Origin: Conus ventricosus
Lineage: Eukaryota > Mollusca > Gastropoda > Neogastropoda > Conidae
Reading direction: 5' to 3'
DNA length: 64,000 nt
Assembly: GCA_018398815.1 (NCBI GenBank)
Contig: CM031618.1
Coordinates: 56,459,510-56,523,509, forward strand
The translations under genes and the position numbers were made by a program. Each line of letters opens with the position of its first letter. Position 1 is the first letter of the stretch. Under the pieces are notes generated by a model. The model did no database searches. It was not told the DNA's origin and saw nothing but the letters and a program-made list of their open reading frames with translations. Positions 9,830-23,136 of the stretch are shown here, piece after piece.

Positions 9830-10440
9830 GTTGGCAGTGTTGTTGCCCAGAACATCAACACGACCTGGAAGTCACCAGCGCACCATCCTGTTACCACTGA
9901 TTTTGAGAGAGGCTGGAATTCCAAGAGCACAGGATGTTAATGCTATGGATGGCAATGACCCAAAGAGCAGAAAGGGAATCACTAAATCAGAGAAGATGCG
10001 TAAAAGTCTTCATGTTGGGATTGAAAAAAAAAAATCATTTTCTGAACCAGAACCAGAACAGTCCGTTTAGATCTGTACACAATGCAGCCCAAAAGAATGT
10101 GTTTTGACGGAGAATGCTCAACAGCAGGAGAGGAAGATGGCCAAAGCATCATACTTGTCCAATTTGGAGCCGTCAACAATTTTTTTTGAAGTATGAGTAT
10201 TTCTCACATAGTTACATACAGAAAAGTGTACATGGTGAGTGATTCTTTGTCCAATTTGGAGCTGTCAGCAATTTTTTTCCAGAAGTTTGGACATTTCTCA
10301 CACAGTTACACATAGTAAATTTTATATGCTGAGGGACCTGGTTACATCTTTTGTTCTTGTAAGAAACAAGATCAAAACGCACAGATGGGGTTACAAAAGT
10401 CCACGATAGACCGGAAATTTGGACAGATCAGAAGAAAGTC
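9830..10440 (-). mobile_element. Decayed fragment of a second, related LINE (RNase H region)
   Basis: Read on the minus strand, fragments line up in order with the thumb-to-RNase H region of the intact LINE: SSDLSKFP near 10430, VDGSKLDKYDA near 10165, SPAVEHSPSKHILL and CIVYRSKRTVLVLVQKM (intact: CPGAPSQILLEHIH and VYSAELTALVLALKI), SDSLSAL near 9990, and VDVLGNN near 9850 in the place of GIGGNE. Stops and frameshifts are frequent. The stretch around the DGSK motif is duplicated in tandem at about 10155-10190 and 10245-10280. It is an older insertion of a diverged family member. Confidence 0.65.
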
Positions 10441-11755
10441 TTTCAATTAACAGACAAACAGAATAACGACACACACACTGCTTTGCTGTAAACACAAACT
10501 CATATCTTTCAGTCTATGAGGTGAGTATGACTTTAATAATTAAATTATCGTGTGAACCAAAACAGAATCACGTTCAACAGATACTTGCTCCAGTAGACAA
10601 CACCACAAAATCCATCGTAAAATATACACCTACACATAGGTACAAGTCAGCTACTGCATGTATGTACAACACAGTTAATCAGTTTCAGTAACATGATGTA
10701 CACAACAACAATACCTGACCAAGTCTCTGCTTTGAATGAAACGAACAAAAACCAAATACAAGACTCTTTTCATTAAAAAAAACAACGCATTTTCGCTCAC
10801 TATCAGCTACTCAATCACTCAATGTGTGTACTAAGTATACACATACCGATCCAAACGCTAAGTCCAGAAACAAACATTGACAATCGCACCGACTAAACCA
10901 GACAAAAATTCATGTTAATGCAACACATTTTATGCCGATTACATTTTACAAACACACACACACACATCCACATCACCATTTTATGTCTGTGTGTTTGGGC
11001 TGCGAATCAAAGAAATGAAAGATGATACTAGTCAAGACACACCAACCAACCCAAATTATAAAAAAAACAATAATAAAAAAAATAAGATGATCGCACATGA
11101 TAATCAGTTAGTTTAGTTCACAACTGACGGAATACCAGAATCCAAAATGAGATACAAATACATGAATAAAAAATGGAAAACGGAAACATTGTGGTGGGAT
11201 GAAGGAAGGGAAAGAGTGAGTAGGGGACAGACTGGGAGGAAGGAAGGAAAAAGCAAGTGGCTTAGTAAGAGCAAGAGTCAGACGGAAAGGCAAAGCCGAC
11301 GACGACCAGTATGTTCAGAGAAGCAGAGAGAGAGAGACACTCCGCAGGGTTCGAACAGCATTACCGAGACAGAACTGTCTAACTTTACCTGACAAAAAAA
11401 CCCAATGCGACAGAAAACAGCGTAAGAAGCTGACAACAGCAATAACCAACTGTAGGCAGCATCTGTGACAGCCAAATAAGAATTGAAGCCTCTCAAACCA
11501 TACTTCTGTTGCCGTTTCAGTTTCAAACAAAACATAAATAAAACCGTGTCCTTTCCAGACCGTGACTTATATGCTTGCTGTTCTCTTTCTTTTCCTTTTC
11601 CTATTTTGTTGCTCTTTGTCAGCATGTAAGCATATTCCCTGATGCTTTCACAATTTTGTGCTGAAAAATTTCATCCAAATTTTCCAATAACTGGAAGAAG
11701 AAGCATCTGCCTTTTTGATGGCGGTTCCAATTGTCCCTGACCTGTACACACCTTG
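10441..11755. other. Intergenic sequence, no gene recognised
   Basis: AT-rich sequence with short CA and A-rich runs. Several overlapping open frames of 60-115 codons near 11100-11620 have no recognisable domain and low-complexity composition. Confidence 0.45.

Positions 11756-11756
<1 letters not shown>

Positions 11757-11812
<56 letters not shown>
11757..11812. repeat. (GA)n microsatellite
   Basis: About 28 uninterrupted GA units on the plus strand. Confidence 0.95.
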
Positions 11813-11822
<10 letters not shown>

Positions 11823-12059
11823 AAACAGATACACGAGGGAGAAGTTTTGCAGAAACGGGAAAGATTGTGAAAGAAAAAAAGGAATAAAAGGGAAATAGAA
11901 CAATAAAAAGGTGCACAAGACCGCACTGCTCCTTGATAAATCAATACCAGATTGCCTCTCCACCCATCAATAAAAACAAAAAAAACTTACACGATCACAT
12001 GCTAAACTCTTATGATCTCGAACTGTATTAAAGGTGAACAGGTTGACAAATGAAAGTTC

Positions 12060-12182
12060 TTTCTTCTTCTGTGTACACAGGCTGTATCCTGGGGGAAAAA
12101 CCTGTATAGCCAGGCAGTGGAGTTTTGTGTGAAATACCCTTTTTTATCCCGCTTTAAGGCGCCTACTCCATCTTCCGGGAAA
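12060..12182 (+). repeat. Dispersed repeat with CAGGCAGTGGAGTTTTGTGT core, copy 1
   Basis: Shares CAGGCAGTGGAGTTTTGTGT, a TTTTTTATCCCGC block and TACTCCATCTTC with 46533-46652, same order and orientation. This copy also keeps the uninterrupted junction (ACACAGGCTGTATCC) at the point where the partner copy holds a LINE insertion. Confidence 0.75.
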
Positions 12183-12325
12183 AAAAATGAAGTCCCTCCT
12201 TTGCCCCAATACCCCAATATGTTTGCATTTTTGTCCAAATAGAAGTCAAAAACCCCGAAAATTTGTGAAGAAGTCTTTTTGCCTTCCTTCTCTGCAGTGA
12301 ATAAACACAGATGCTACTTTGGAAG

Positions 12326-12451
12326 TAAGATAAATAAGTAGATAATGTTGCTTATAGCCCACCCGACCGCAGAGGGCCACTCGGGCTGTCCCAGTTAAAT
12401 CAACTCACAGTCATTTAAAAAAAAAAAAAAAAAAAAAAAACTTTACACATC
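12326..12451 (-). mobile_element. 5'-truncated LINE copy, last ~126 bp, with target-site duplication
   Basis: Matches the 3' end of LINE copy 1 (GATAATGTTGCTTATAGCCC, internal A/T tract 12417-12440, CTTTACACAT). It is flanked by GCTACTTTGGAAG (12313-12325) and GCTACCTTGGAAG (12452-12464), a 13-bp duplication with one mismatch. Truncation by incomplete reverse transcription is typical of LINEs. It is more diverged than copies 1 and 2, so older. Confidence 0.88.
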
Positions 12452-12707
12452 GCTACCTTGGAAGGAGTGAAAATATGTTCATAATGATGGTAACACAAAT
12501 TACATATTTATATATATATATTTATAGGTGGGAAGGGTGGGTGGAGGCTGGAGAACTTTTGTACAATGTTCATTATGCTTGCAGAAAATAGCAGAATGTT
12601 ACAGTAACAAAAGGGAAAATATAAGATCAGAGCCTTTGTGCCACTGCAGTAGGTTTTTGTGGGGTGTTCAAACAAGTCGGTGTAAAAAGGAAAATATTCA
12701 TGCATTG

Positions 12708-12713
<6 letters not shown>

Positions 12714-12738
<25 letters not shown>

Positions 12739-12771
12739 TGGTGTGTGTTGTGGTGTGTGTGTGTGTGTGTA
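12714..12771. repeat. (GT)n microsatellite
   Basis: Interrupted GT array on the plus strand. Confidence 0.9.
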
Positions 12772-14819
12772 AAATGTACTTTCAAAACGTCAGTAAAGGG
12801 CCCATGGCTTCATTCAAGTACAACTAAATTCGTACTCTGCAGAGGCAGTAAGTGTCTCACTGAAATTTTCCCAGCAACATTTTAATCCATGTTGGTTTCA
12901 AACGAGCTACTTAGGAACACAATTTTGATGTTGTTGTCTTACCCCACCCATTCCTCCCAAGCCCCAACGTTAAATGACGTTTCTGTTGTGAATTTCTTGA
13001 TTTCTAAGATGCAACATAAATCTTGAATGGCTTTTGGAAGTGAACTTGATGGACAGATCAGCAAGCACATTAGTTCAAGCTGATGATGCAGGCCACTGAA
13101 GTGACCATCCAAATGCAACCCCAAGACCGCTGTGAAATAAATTCTGGGAATGAAGGATCCATGGGACGAATGGATGAACTGAATAGATCTGGGACTAGAA
13201 CAAAATAGTCTGAGCATGAAGTCTCATGGTATGATTACCAGGGTTTTATACAAGAGTTTCACGTACACCTCCTCCCTCCCCTCACCTGATTGCCCCCCTT
13301 GTTTCTGGATTCTGTTCAGGTCACACGAATATTAATATACCTGTTTTCTAGAAAAAACCCAATTTCTACAAATGGGGAAAAAACTACATCAATCTTCAAT
13401 AATTAGCAAACCCCCTCTTCCCCTCCTTCCCCCCACATGTCAATCACTCTTCTTCTGCTCCACCCATCAAAGAATGCTTGGGTTCCAAGATCTCTCCTGT
13501 CCATGTTTTCGGTTTCCTCGTATATCTGTATTAAACAGTTGCTGGATTCTCCCCCTTTTTTTTTCCATTGAAACTCAATGAGTGAAAATCAATGTACACA
13601 TCTTGCCTGTCGATCAAGGTCCACCCAAATGCGTGCATGCACCAGCCAGGAAAAAAACACATGAAGTCACACCCTGACACGTTGACCGTTACAGTGGAGC
13701 CTCTTCACAGCATGACGCACTAAGGACGACAGCAAAGAGCTATTTCCAAACACAGGCTACAACGGACCCCCCCACAACTTCACTGAACGCTCTGAAGGTT
13801 GACACGGGTACTTTTTTTTTTTCTAACGAGATCTCATTTCCTACACACTACGGAGGGCATGTCACTGTGCTAATCATCGTTCATCAAACCAACGAGGTAT
13901 GTGCCTACCTGCTGGATTCGAGTTCCTGTACATGAAGACACAAACGACAGCCTTTTATGATAAAATGACCAACGCATGATGAAAACAAACAATGTAATTT
14001 GAATCCAGGAATTTGAACAAGGAAACAAATTTTCAGTAAATATATATTAAAAAAAAAGTAAAGGCATAACACCATCTGCAATGATCTGAAATTCTGTGCA
14101 TAACAGCTGACAAGTGACATATAAGGTAAGGTTTACACAAACCCTCTCACACACACACACAATACACACTCTTCAAAATGTTTGAAGCACATTTTCAACC
14201 ACTGGAATCTAAATCCGTCGATTACAGATAAAAAAACACACACACACACAAAACCTTAGTCATAGTTTACACCACAGAAATTCTCCCTAACCTGTGGGGA
14301 TGTGTTAAATCCTAATATGATTTCAGTTCCACATACGACAAACTTTCTGAGTACACCTCATGTAAAACCTTCCTGACACAGAGTTGTGACACCAAAATCT
14401 GACAAAGTGATTTCAGTGTCATGTTCTCACTTGTAGGCCACCAATTCTACGATTTATATTGCAACTCATCATTTGTGATGAAAGTTTTCACACCGACTGA
14501 AAAGGAACAGGCTTGTAGTTGTACATGCTACTTCTGGACAAGAGATCTGATACATAATAATGTTCTGCTCATGGTTTGTATGAGGGTGGAATTCTAGCTA
14601 ACACATCCTGGGAGGCGAATCCCAATACATCAACAACAAATATTCTAAGAGTCTAAACAATGCTGGTTGAAGGCAAATCTCAGTTCATGTCTAGGACTAC
14701 CTCATTTTCCTCTCATCATTTTGAAAGAAGAAAAAAAATAATCTAAACAGACCGTTGAGGATCAGAATGCCAGCGTTAGTGACAATCAGAACATGCAGAA
14801 CAAACAAGCTTTAATTCTG

Positions 14820-14870
14820 TGGTTGCTTACAGCCCAGCCGGCCACACAGAGGGGGTTACATCACAGCAAG
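14820..14870 (-). repeat. Diverged LINE 3'-end-like fragment
   Basis: GGTTGCTTACAGCCCAGCCG followed by a CACAGAGGGGGTTACATCA stretch resembles the LINE terminal block (GTTGCTTATAGCCCAGCCGA and so on). The match covers only about 50 bp and no target duplication was found. Confidence 0.5.
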
Positions 14871-16859
14871 AAAGCGAAAATGCTGAGATAGTAAATCATA
14901 ATGATACGTATCAGACGACACGAACCTTAACCACACGACATCGTAAGTCAACAAGCCAGCGCTCAGCTCCCAGGAACAGAATGAAGAAACAGGACAGACA
15001 GGACATACAAAACAAAAGGTTAACAGAGCTACAGAAAACTAGATCACAATTAATGTTGTATATCAAAGTTCATGTTCACACAATTGCATGGATCCAAACC
15101 ATTCACTCACACACATTCTCGCATATTCAAATTTCAATCATAATTGTGTGAGGGGGTGAAGCAGTCCTACTGCTGCAGAACTAGAAGACCTGACAGTCGC
15201 CTCTAACCCTTCATGGCTTGTCAAACGTTACAACGGACAGTAGTACCCACACCTTCCTATCTTGACCAAAATCTACAACAAACATTTCAGGCCAGCCTAC
15301 ACACACCATCCCCCACCATTTCCACTGTAGCCCCCAAAACCCAGCGCAGAGCATGGAAAGACAAAGTCAAGAGAGCAGAAGGAAACAAGCATTGAAGGGG
15401 AGAATGGAAGACAGAAATACAAAAGGAACGGAAGGACAGGCATGATTGTTAAGTTTCTTACACTATTGTAAAAACCTCCGTTTTGCTGAAGGAAGCAAAG
15501 TTTCCCTCTTTCATTTTGATCCATTATTTGTTATGTGTTTTGTTTGTTGGTCTAAGATCAGATATGAATACGACCGGGTTCCAGATGACCATGCCTAGAC
15601 TCATCATCACCAGATTCTCACAATTTTGACTGATTTCTCACTGTACTTACCAGCAACTTAATTTAGAACCGTTTTGTCTAGCAATAAACAACATATCAGA
15701 TTTAGGAGAAAAAGAACTGTTGTAATACAAGAGAGAGAGAGAGGAGAGAGACAGCCAGCCAGAGAGAGAGACACACACAGAGACAAAGAAAGAGACACTC
15801 CCTTGTCCATGCTAATTGGCAACCCATTTCCTTGTTCTGACTGCATAAACACCTGGGGTATTCACTATTCTCAGGCGCCCTATGTCTCAGGATGCGGGAT
15901 GAAGAGGATTAAATAAAAAAAATAACTAATTCACTATTCTCAAACTGAAAAGACAAACCACGGCTGTTCAAGCAAGCCACTTAGTTCTGTGAGGCAGGGA
16001 GTTTACAGCTCTCCCACAGCTGCAGAGGCCAAGCCGTGAATGCAGGTCAAGGAAAGGGGTGTTTTCTGCAGGCTGCTCCCACCAGCCAGCTAACCGTGCT
16101 GTACTCGACCAACTGAATGTCATCTGTGTACAGCTGGTCTGGCACAATGTGTTCGGCATTGATGAGCGGCCATTACAAATGGGGCTCTTAGTTTGATAAT
16201 CATGGTTGTCATGAAAAATGTAATATATCTGTGCTCTTAAGATGACTGAATAGGCGAATTCCCGACAATTCTTTTAATACCAAACTCGACTAGGTTTATT
16301 TTCCTGTAGATAATGTAGATACGGCATGAAAGCTTGTACACAAGAGTCAGGCGATATTCAAACAATGATAACACACACACACAATTGTGCAAGAATGACG
16401 TCATCACTTTCTGGAACTTAATATCCCTAGTTAACTAGTGCACAAGTTTGATACATGCCTCTGCTTGGACTACAACATTAAAAATGTTGTCAGAAATGTG
16501 TAAGGCTTGTTTGTTCGGCCCTATAACTAAGTGTCTCGAATGGGGCAGAAAAAAAAAAGCTGTGAAACGTATGCCGTCAACTGGAACAGCTCACTTTGCC
16601 ACAGTGCGCAGATCACAAACCACTACGGATATTTCAACGTTCGTCTGTGCACTAAACACCAACACAACTTATTACGAGCACATGCACATCATGCACGCTC
16701 AGAAATGTTAAATGTGTGACTGTGTGAATACACATATGACCAGTTATTATGTTCTGCCTAGTTTATATACAAAGAGCAGCTTGCTGGAAAAATAAGAAGA
16801 TCTGGAAAAACTGTGAATTATACTAGTGTTATGTGAATGACAGAAAGACTGATATGGAT

Positions 16860-16992
16860 TATGAGAGACAGAGAGAGAGAGAGAAAGGGGGTGGGGGGAA
16901 TGAGACAGAGAGAGAAAGATATGATCATATGAGAATGTCACAGACAGAAAGAAAGGGAGAAGGGGGGGGGGGGGGGGGGGGGAGGGGAAGAA

Positions 16993-17035
<43 letters not shown>
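16860..17035. repeat. Purine-rich GA/G low-complexity tract
   Basis: GA repeats, a long G run near 16963-16982 and further GA repeats on the plus strand; pyrimidine-rich on the dynamin sense strand. Confidence 0.85.
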
Positions 17036-18300
17036 AGATTATACGAGAATGTCTAGAGAGAATAGACAGAGAACAAGTGAGGCAGACACAGAAGGGGAGT
17101 AAGACAATATATGTGTATGTGAATGTGAGTTGTTATCAACTGTAGCTACTTTTGGAATATTGCTTGTACTGCAGTCAACAAGACTGTGAAATAGAGAGAG
17201 AACACACACAAACAACTCTCTTCCCAACTTATTGTACCATGTATTCACACCCCCAGTGCCTCACAAGATATGGTCATCCAAAGATTCCAGATTTCTTAGA
17301 CTTTCTCACAATTTCAAGTATAATTCACATTTCATTGCAAAAAACAACAACAACAACAACAAACAAAACAAAACGAGAAAGAATCACAACAACACACACA
17401 CACACACACACGAGCAGGAAATTCTATCACACTGTGGTACAGAAAGCAACTTGAACTCAATTCTCTCTTCAACTGGCTTGACCACTCCTGAGCTTTTCCC
17501 TTTCTCTACACAAGTAGAAACTCTGTGCAATAATGGGGGAAGGGCATTAACTCTCTAACCTTGCATTCTCACCTACAATTCAAAATTCATCCCACAAGGG
17601 CCCTCCCCCCAAGCAAATGCACATCATAGGGAAGCATCTTTGTCCAGCTCTGAGGCATGATTTTGAAATAAACCATTTTTCCACAAATCAAAAACTTTCA
17701 CAGAAAAAAGCATAGGCCATAAAATGGACAAAAGTTTGTAGCACTCAATGCTTGATCTTCCATTTTGTAAGAAGATTCATAATCAGAAATTTCTAAACAT
17801 TCAGTGATTGATCAATTTTATTTTAAGAAGACTCGTAATTCATACTGTGAAGACAATGTGCCTTAAAGGCCAGTTCAGTTATACATACCCATTTTATGTT
17901 TCTATTTTGATTAGACTTCTTTCTTTTTACATTTTTCATTTTGTGTTGCCTGGAGTATAAGCAAATGGAAAATATAAGAACTTCAGCAAAACCTGTTGAA
18001 ATGATCTGTTTCATGTAAGAACCAGTCTATGATGTGCCTATACCCAAAGACTATATCACGTCACCAGAAAAAAAAAAAAAAGTACAATGATAAAACGGAC
18101 TGCAATGATTCATTTTTGTTCTCATGTGTTTGTGGATTCAGACTGATGGCGCACGGAACAACGGCTACTTAAGACATATCCAGAAATACAAAAATGCTGT
18201 GTTGTCCCTACATACATTACTTTCTGTGATGGGAAAGTATCAAATAAAGCTCTCCTAAATGCCCTTTGTGTCATTCAAACTTATCTTTGATACATTAAGA

Positions 18301-18306
18301 TTTATT
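18301..18306 (-). terminator. DNM: Candidate dynamin polyadenylation signal AATAAA
   Basis: TTTATT on the plus strand reads AATAAA on the minus strand, about 1.07 kb after the dynamin stop at 19381. This hexamer is expected often by chance in AT-rich DNA, so the assignment is only a suggestion; other TTTATT sites lie further downstream. Confidence 0.2.
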
Positions 18307-19380
18307 TCCGCTTCCTTTTCTGCTCTAGCCCTGATCTACAACTCATTCAGTGACTGATACAAGCAGAACCCTGGGGCGTATGTAGTACTGTTTGCTCTGC
18401 AATATTATGTGGGCATTGGCCTTAGCCAGCAAAACAGTATCTGTCTCAAAAATGGAGTGCAATCCTCTGAAGACGGATTGTGGCTGCTTACAAGGTTCTC
18501 ACTCTATGCATTCAGTAAACCTGGCTTTTGGTTGTGAGAATTTCTTACAACAGCGATTCTCTCGATGCTCGGATTGTATACACTGCTTCATGGGAGAGAC
18601 CTTCACAAGTGGGAGCCAGGAAAGAGACGCCGCTTTGCTTCAAACCGAAATCACCATGATTTGTTACACTGGGAAAACAATGTTCAGCTATTCCTTCAAT
18701 GTCACCAATCGAAGCTCACGATTTCTTCGTTCATTTCACACACACGCACAGAGCCCACACACACAGACACACACACACCCCAACACACACAAACATACAC
18801 AGACTTTCATCTATCTCGGCACTCCCAGTCTCGATCACTTCGGTTGCTGATGAGAAAGCCTGACAGCTTACCATAACAAAAAACACACAAACTTCAACCC
18901 CCTGATAAAAACAACAAAAGAAACAGAAAAACGTCACAGCCGACGGCTACAGCGAGTGTTAGCCTTGTCCCAGTTTCTTTTTCCAGGTTAACCGCATCAT
19001 CACTTCACTGCACAGTTAACACCTTGGACACATTGTGTGTATGTGCGCATGACATAGTCATACATCTGTTCATAAGTGCAGTGCGCATGTGTGTGAGTTT
19101 GTGCGGCATTATGCATGCCTATCTCTTCGTAAGTGCACTGCGCATGTTTGTTTGTTATTTTAGTGCACTTTTTTATGTCTGTATCATGGGATGCGGCTGT
19201 TGTGTGCACACGTGTCCTGAAGCTTAACATGTATGACTGTATGTATGTAAGAACAGTATGATGCTGGCCTGCACACATGGGTGTTCACGTGCATGTACAG
19301 GTACATGTCTCTGTGTTTGACGTGTTGTGGGAGAGCCAGGGGACAGTGTGGATGAGCGAGAGGCGAGGCGGGACTACAGC
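18307..19380 (-). other. DNM: Probable dynamin 3' untranslated region
   Basis: Follows the stop codon of terminal exon H. A 152-codon plus-strand open frame (18392-18850) lies antisense here; it shows no known domain and ends in CA-repeat-derived His/Thr, so it is probably chance. If the 3' end lies further down, the UTR is longer. Confidence 0.3.
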
Positions 19381-19456
19381 TCACTGGGGTCGAGAGGGGA
19401 CCAGGGGCCTGTCGGGAATCCTGGGGGCCCCGCGGGCGTTGCTGCTGCCTGGACGC
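19381..19456 (-). CDS. DNM: Dynamin exon H: C-terminal proline-rich end and stop
   Basis: The acceptor TTTGTGCAG precedes 19456. Its first base completes the Ala codon begun by exon G (GC|G). The frame then reads RPGSSNARGAPRIPDRPL and VPSRPQ and ends at TGA (19381-19383). Arg/Pro pairs such as RIPDRPL and VPSRPQ are typical SH3-binding sites of dynamin tails, which recruit amphiphysin- or endophilin-type partners. The last bases (CCCCA|GTGAGC) could also act as a splice donor, which would replace the last residue and stop by a further exon; the simpler reading is termination here. Phase and motif agreement with exon G make this exon secure even though it is short. Confidence 0.85.
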
Positions 19457-20451
19457 CTGCACAAACGTCAGTTCGATGTGGTCATCATCTAAAAATCTCC
19501 ACACACACACTTGCTATCAACATCACCACCTCCATAATAAGAACACACATACACACGCACGCACACATACACCTATCCGCTCACTCCATTTGTATCATAT
19601 AACAGAAATATAATAATCATTGGGGTGATTAGTGTACTCTATATCCAATAAGCTCAGAGGGCTTAAAAAGAAAAATAAAGGGTTAAATGCCTGACATGAA
19701 TATAAAATGTTGAAATTCTGAATCACCAAATGAACTTACCCACAGTAAAGTTACAGTCCTTGACTAAGTGTTTTCTTCAAGAAAGACCAGAAAAAAAAAA
19801 CCCCGCACAAAACCACCAAACATACAAAAATAAGTAAATAATGGGAGGGAAGAAAAGTCCAGGTAAACAAGCCTTCAGTCACTATGATAATGACCTAGCA
19901 ATTTCAAACTGACAGGTTGGGAGAGGTAGAGAGAGGAGGAGAGACATAATGAAAAAGTGAATGTTCAAGTTTCAATATCAAATCCTCCACTGATAGGAAA
20001 GCATGAAGTTCTCCACAGTGAACATGACCCTATTTTCATGCTGATCTAGACTCGACTTTCGTCTCCTGCATGAGAACTCCTCAGTACACACAGCCGCTGC
20101 CAGGATTCCTGAGGGGCCTAAACAAATGGTTCTGTCCATCCACATGCAGTCTCAATGAATGTGTTGGCACTGACAACTTTGATCTAAAACTAACCATGGG
20201 CATGAGGAGGAACAGGAAACTGCAACCTGAGGTGACCACCGGCGCTAGGCATAAAGGAATTTGGAATTTTCGTTAAAAGAAAATTACTACAATGAGGTTG
20301 AGGTGGAATTTTCGTTAAAAGAAAATTACTACAATGAGGTTGAGGCTGATGAGGACAATGCTAAGTGTCCCATTCAAAGGGAGGCTGAACTGGGAGTAAA
20401 TCTAGTACAAAGGGAAAAAAAAAAGGTCTAGAAAGTTTTTACTGGGTGAAT
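19457..20451 (-). other. Dynamin intron sequence between the two candidate 3' exons
   Basis: Holds a 42-bp direct duplication (20262-20345) and A-rich runs. No other exon seen. Confidence 0.5.
20262..20345 (+). repeat. 42-bp direct tandem duplication
   Basis: Two identical adjacent 42-bp units beginning TGGAATTTTCGTTAAAAG, at 20262 and 20304. Confidence 0.95.
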
Positions 20452-20536
20452 CTACACTAGGATGCTGTACTGTCTTGATACACACACAGCATGATAGTCC
20501 AGGGCTGCCTGCAGTCCCTGGGTGTAATGTTTGTCC
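20452..20536 (-). CDS. DNM: Candidate alternative C-terminal dynamin exon
   Basis: A good acceptor (GTTGTTTGCAG) precedes 20536. Entering in the phase left by exon G (GC|G = Ala), it reads 27 codons, DKHYTQGLQAALDYHAVCV then SRQYSILV, and a TAG stop at 20452. Phase agreement and stop placement would make a shorter, non-proline C-terminus, like the C-terminal variants known from animal dynamins. The sequence itself matches no tail known to me, and a match of phase is expected by chance one time in three, so this is a hypothesis. It would compete with exon H. Confidence 0.25.
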
Positions 20537-20660
20537 CTGCAAACAACAGCAGACCTGTTTACCTGAAAACTGCTGTTGGTAAAAGTGCTTTCTGCAAAGA
20601 ATGTGAACAAGTCTTCTAATTCTTTTTTAAAAAGTAGGGAGTGGGGGTGGATGGTCTTTA

Positions 20661-21895
<1,235 letters not shown>

Positions 21896-22978
21896 CATTT
21901 TCACCTGCCGTCACTGCTCCATCAGCAGTGGGCAGAGGGACACCTGTTCTTGGAGCAACTACAGTGAAAACAGGTTCTTCCAGATTTTTAAAAAGGAAAG
22001 ATATATTATTTCCGCAGACAATACAGACACACAGATTACAGGACAAAACATGATGCATTTCGACCTCATGGGTCTTCTTCAGGCAAAAACACACAACATC
22101 TAAGACAATGAAAACGAAGAACGAGCAACCAGGTTCTTCCAGCATAGATTATTTTCAAACCTGATTCATCAGCAAACTCTGGCGCACAAACTCATGCCCT
22201 CTGGCTGGTTTCTTCCCTATTCCATGGCCTCTAGTTGCCACTCTTGTTCCTACATACTGACATGGTGAAGAAGCAGACACACACAGTCAGATGAGATTTC
22301 GAGCACAAGAGTTAGCAAGAATTGTCCCTCTTTGGTCACAGCATGATACCACCAAGGTTAGACTCTGCAAATACAACTGCAGCTGAAGTATTTCGTCTCT
22401 TGATCTGATTTTTTTTAAAGAACAAATTTTTGTTTCAGTTCATTGTACTTGCAGTATTTTGGCCAAAGATGAGTATAAACATGAGCAAAACTGTATGGGT
22501 AAACAGGTCTGCAATAGAAAGGGCAGTCTGTCCTTTCCTAAGAAAACAAAATCTGAAAGCAAACGCTCTTAGACTGATGGTAACTTAGTGGCTGAGACTA
22601 CCAAACCATCGGATCAACCAAGACACTGCAAAATCAAGAAAAGCACTTGTGCATACACTGTATGCTAAAGTTGTGACAAGAGTCAAAACCCAAGTTCAGG
22701 TCCAGCAAAGCAAAGACATGTGATTCATAGTCTACAGTCTTCACAGCTACATCGTTTGAAGAGTGTGTATTATGGATCTCTTAAGGCATCTAAACTGGCC
22801 ACAGGATCCTTGTAGGAGTTGTATGTACATTAATTATAATCAAAGGCAAGTTTTCACTTTGTAGCTATTGTGACATCTGGCATGATGATAAACATCCATC
22901 AAAACTCGTCTTCGTCCCTGGATTTTCGGCCATGTGTCCCTGAAAGAAACGGAGGGACAGGTGGCCTGTGACACTCAC
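21896..22978 (-). other. Dynamin intron between exons G and H, unique part
   Basis: About 1.1 kb with no exon, ORF or repeat family recognised. Confidence 0.45.
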
Positions 22979-23136
22979 GCAGGGATGGAGGGCGCGGGCC
23001 TGTTGGGGCGTCGGGAGCCGGGGTTGGGAAAAGCTGGGGGCAGCCGTGTGGGCTGCAGCGGGGTCATCACGACGGCTCGCCTGGCCGGTTCGGCAGGGGG
23101 GGGGGGCCCTCTTGGCCTGGCCGGGGAGGGGGTCGC
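22979..23136 (-). CDS. DNM: Dynamin exon G: proline-rich domain
   Basis: Acceptor TTTTTAAG before 23136, donor GTGAGT after 22979. The 158 bp read ATPSPARPRGPPPPAEPARR, then AVVMTPLQPTRLPPAFPNPG and SRRPNRPAPSIP, leaving GC for the next codon. RPNRPAPSIPA is close to the RPAPAIPNRP stretch of fly dynamin, and PxxP motifs bind SH3 domains of endocytic partners. Base composition is GC-rich, unlike its intron. An 11-C run (23096-23106 as G on the plus strand) could hide an indel, which would change the frame of the first 15 codons only if the length were wrong. Its end phase fits both exon H and candidate exon 20452-20536. Confidence 0.85.

Larger units (their letters stand above)
12772..18300. 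other. Flank downstream of the dynamin gene, no further gene recognised
   Basis: Contains a diverged LINE 3'-end match at about 14820-14870, purine-rich tracts at 16860-17035 (including G-runs near 16963-16990 and GA repeats), a CA tract near 17394-17411 and scattered A/T runs. Parts may belong to dynamin 3' untranslated sequence. No ORF with a recognisable domain was found. Confidence 0.45.

Noticed and set aside
18392..18850. 152-codon plus-strand open frame
   Set aside because: Antisense to the dynamin 3' flank, no domain, ends in microsatellite-derived residues; no splice or homology support.
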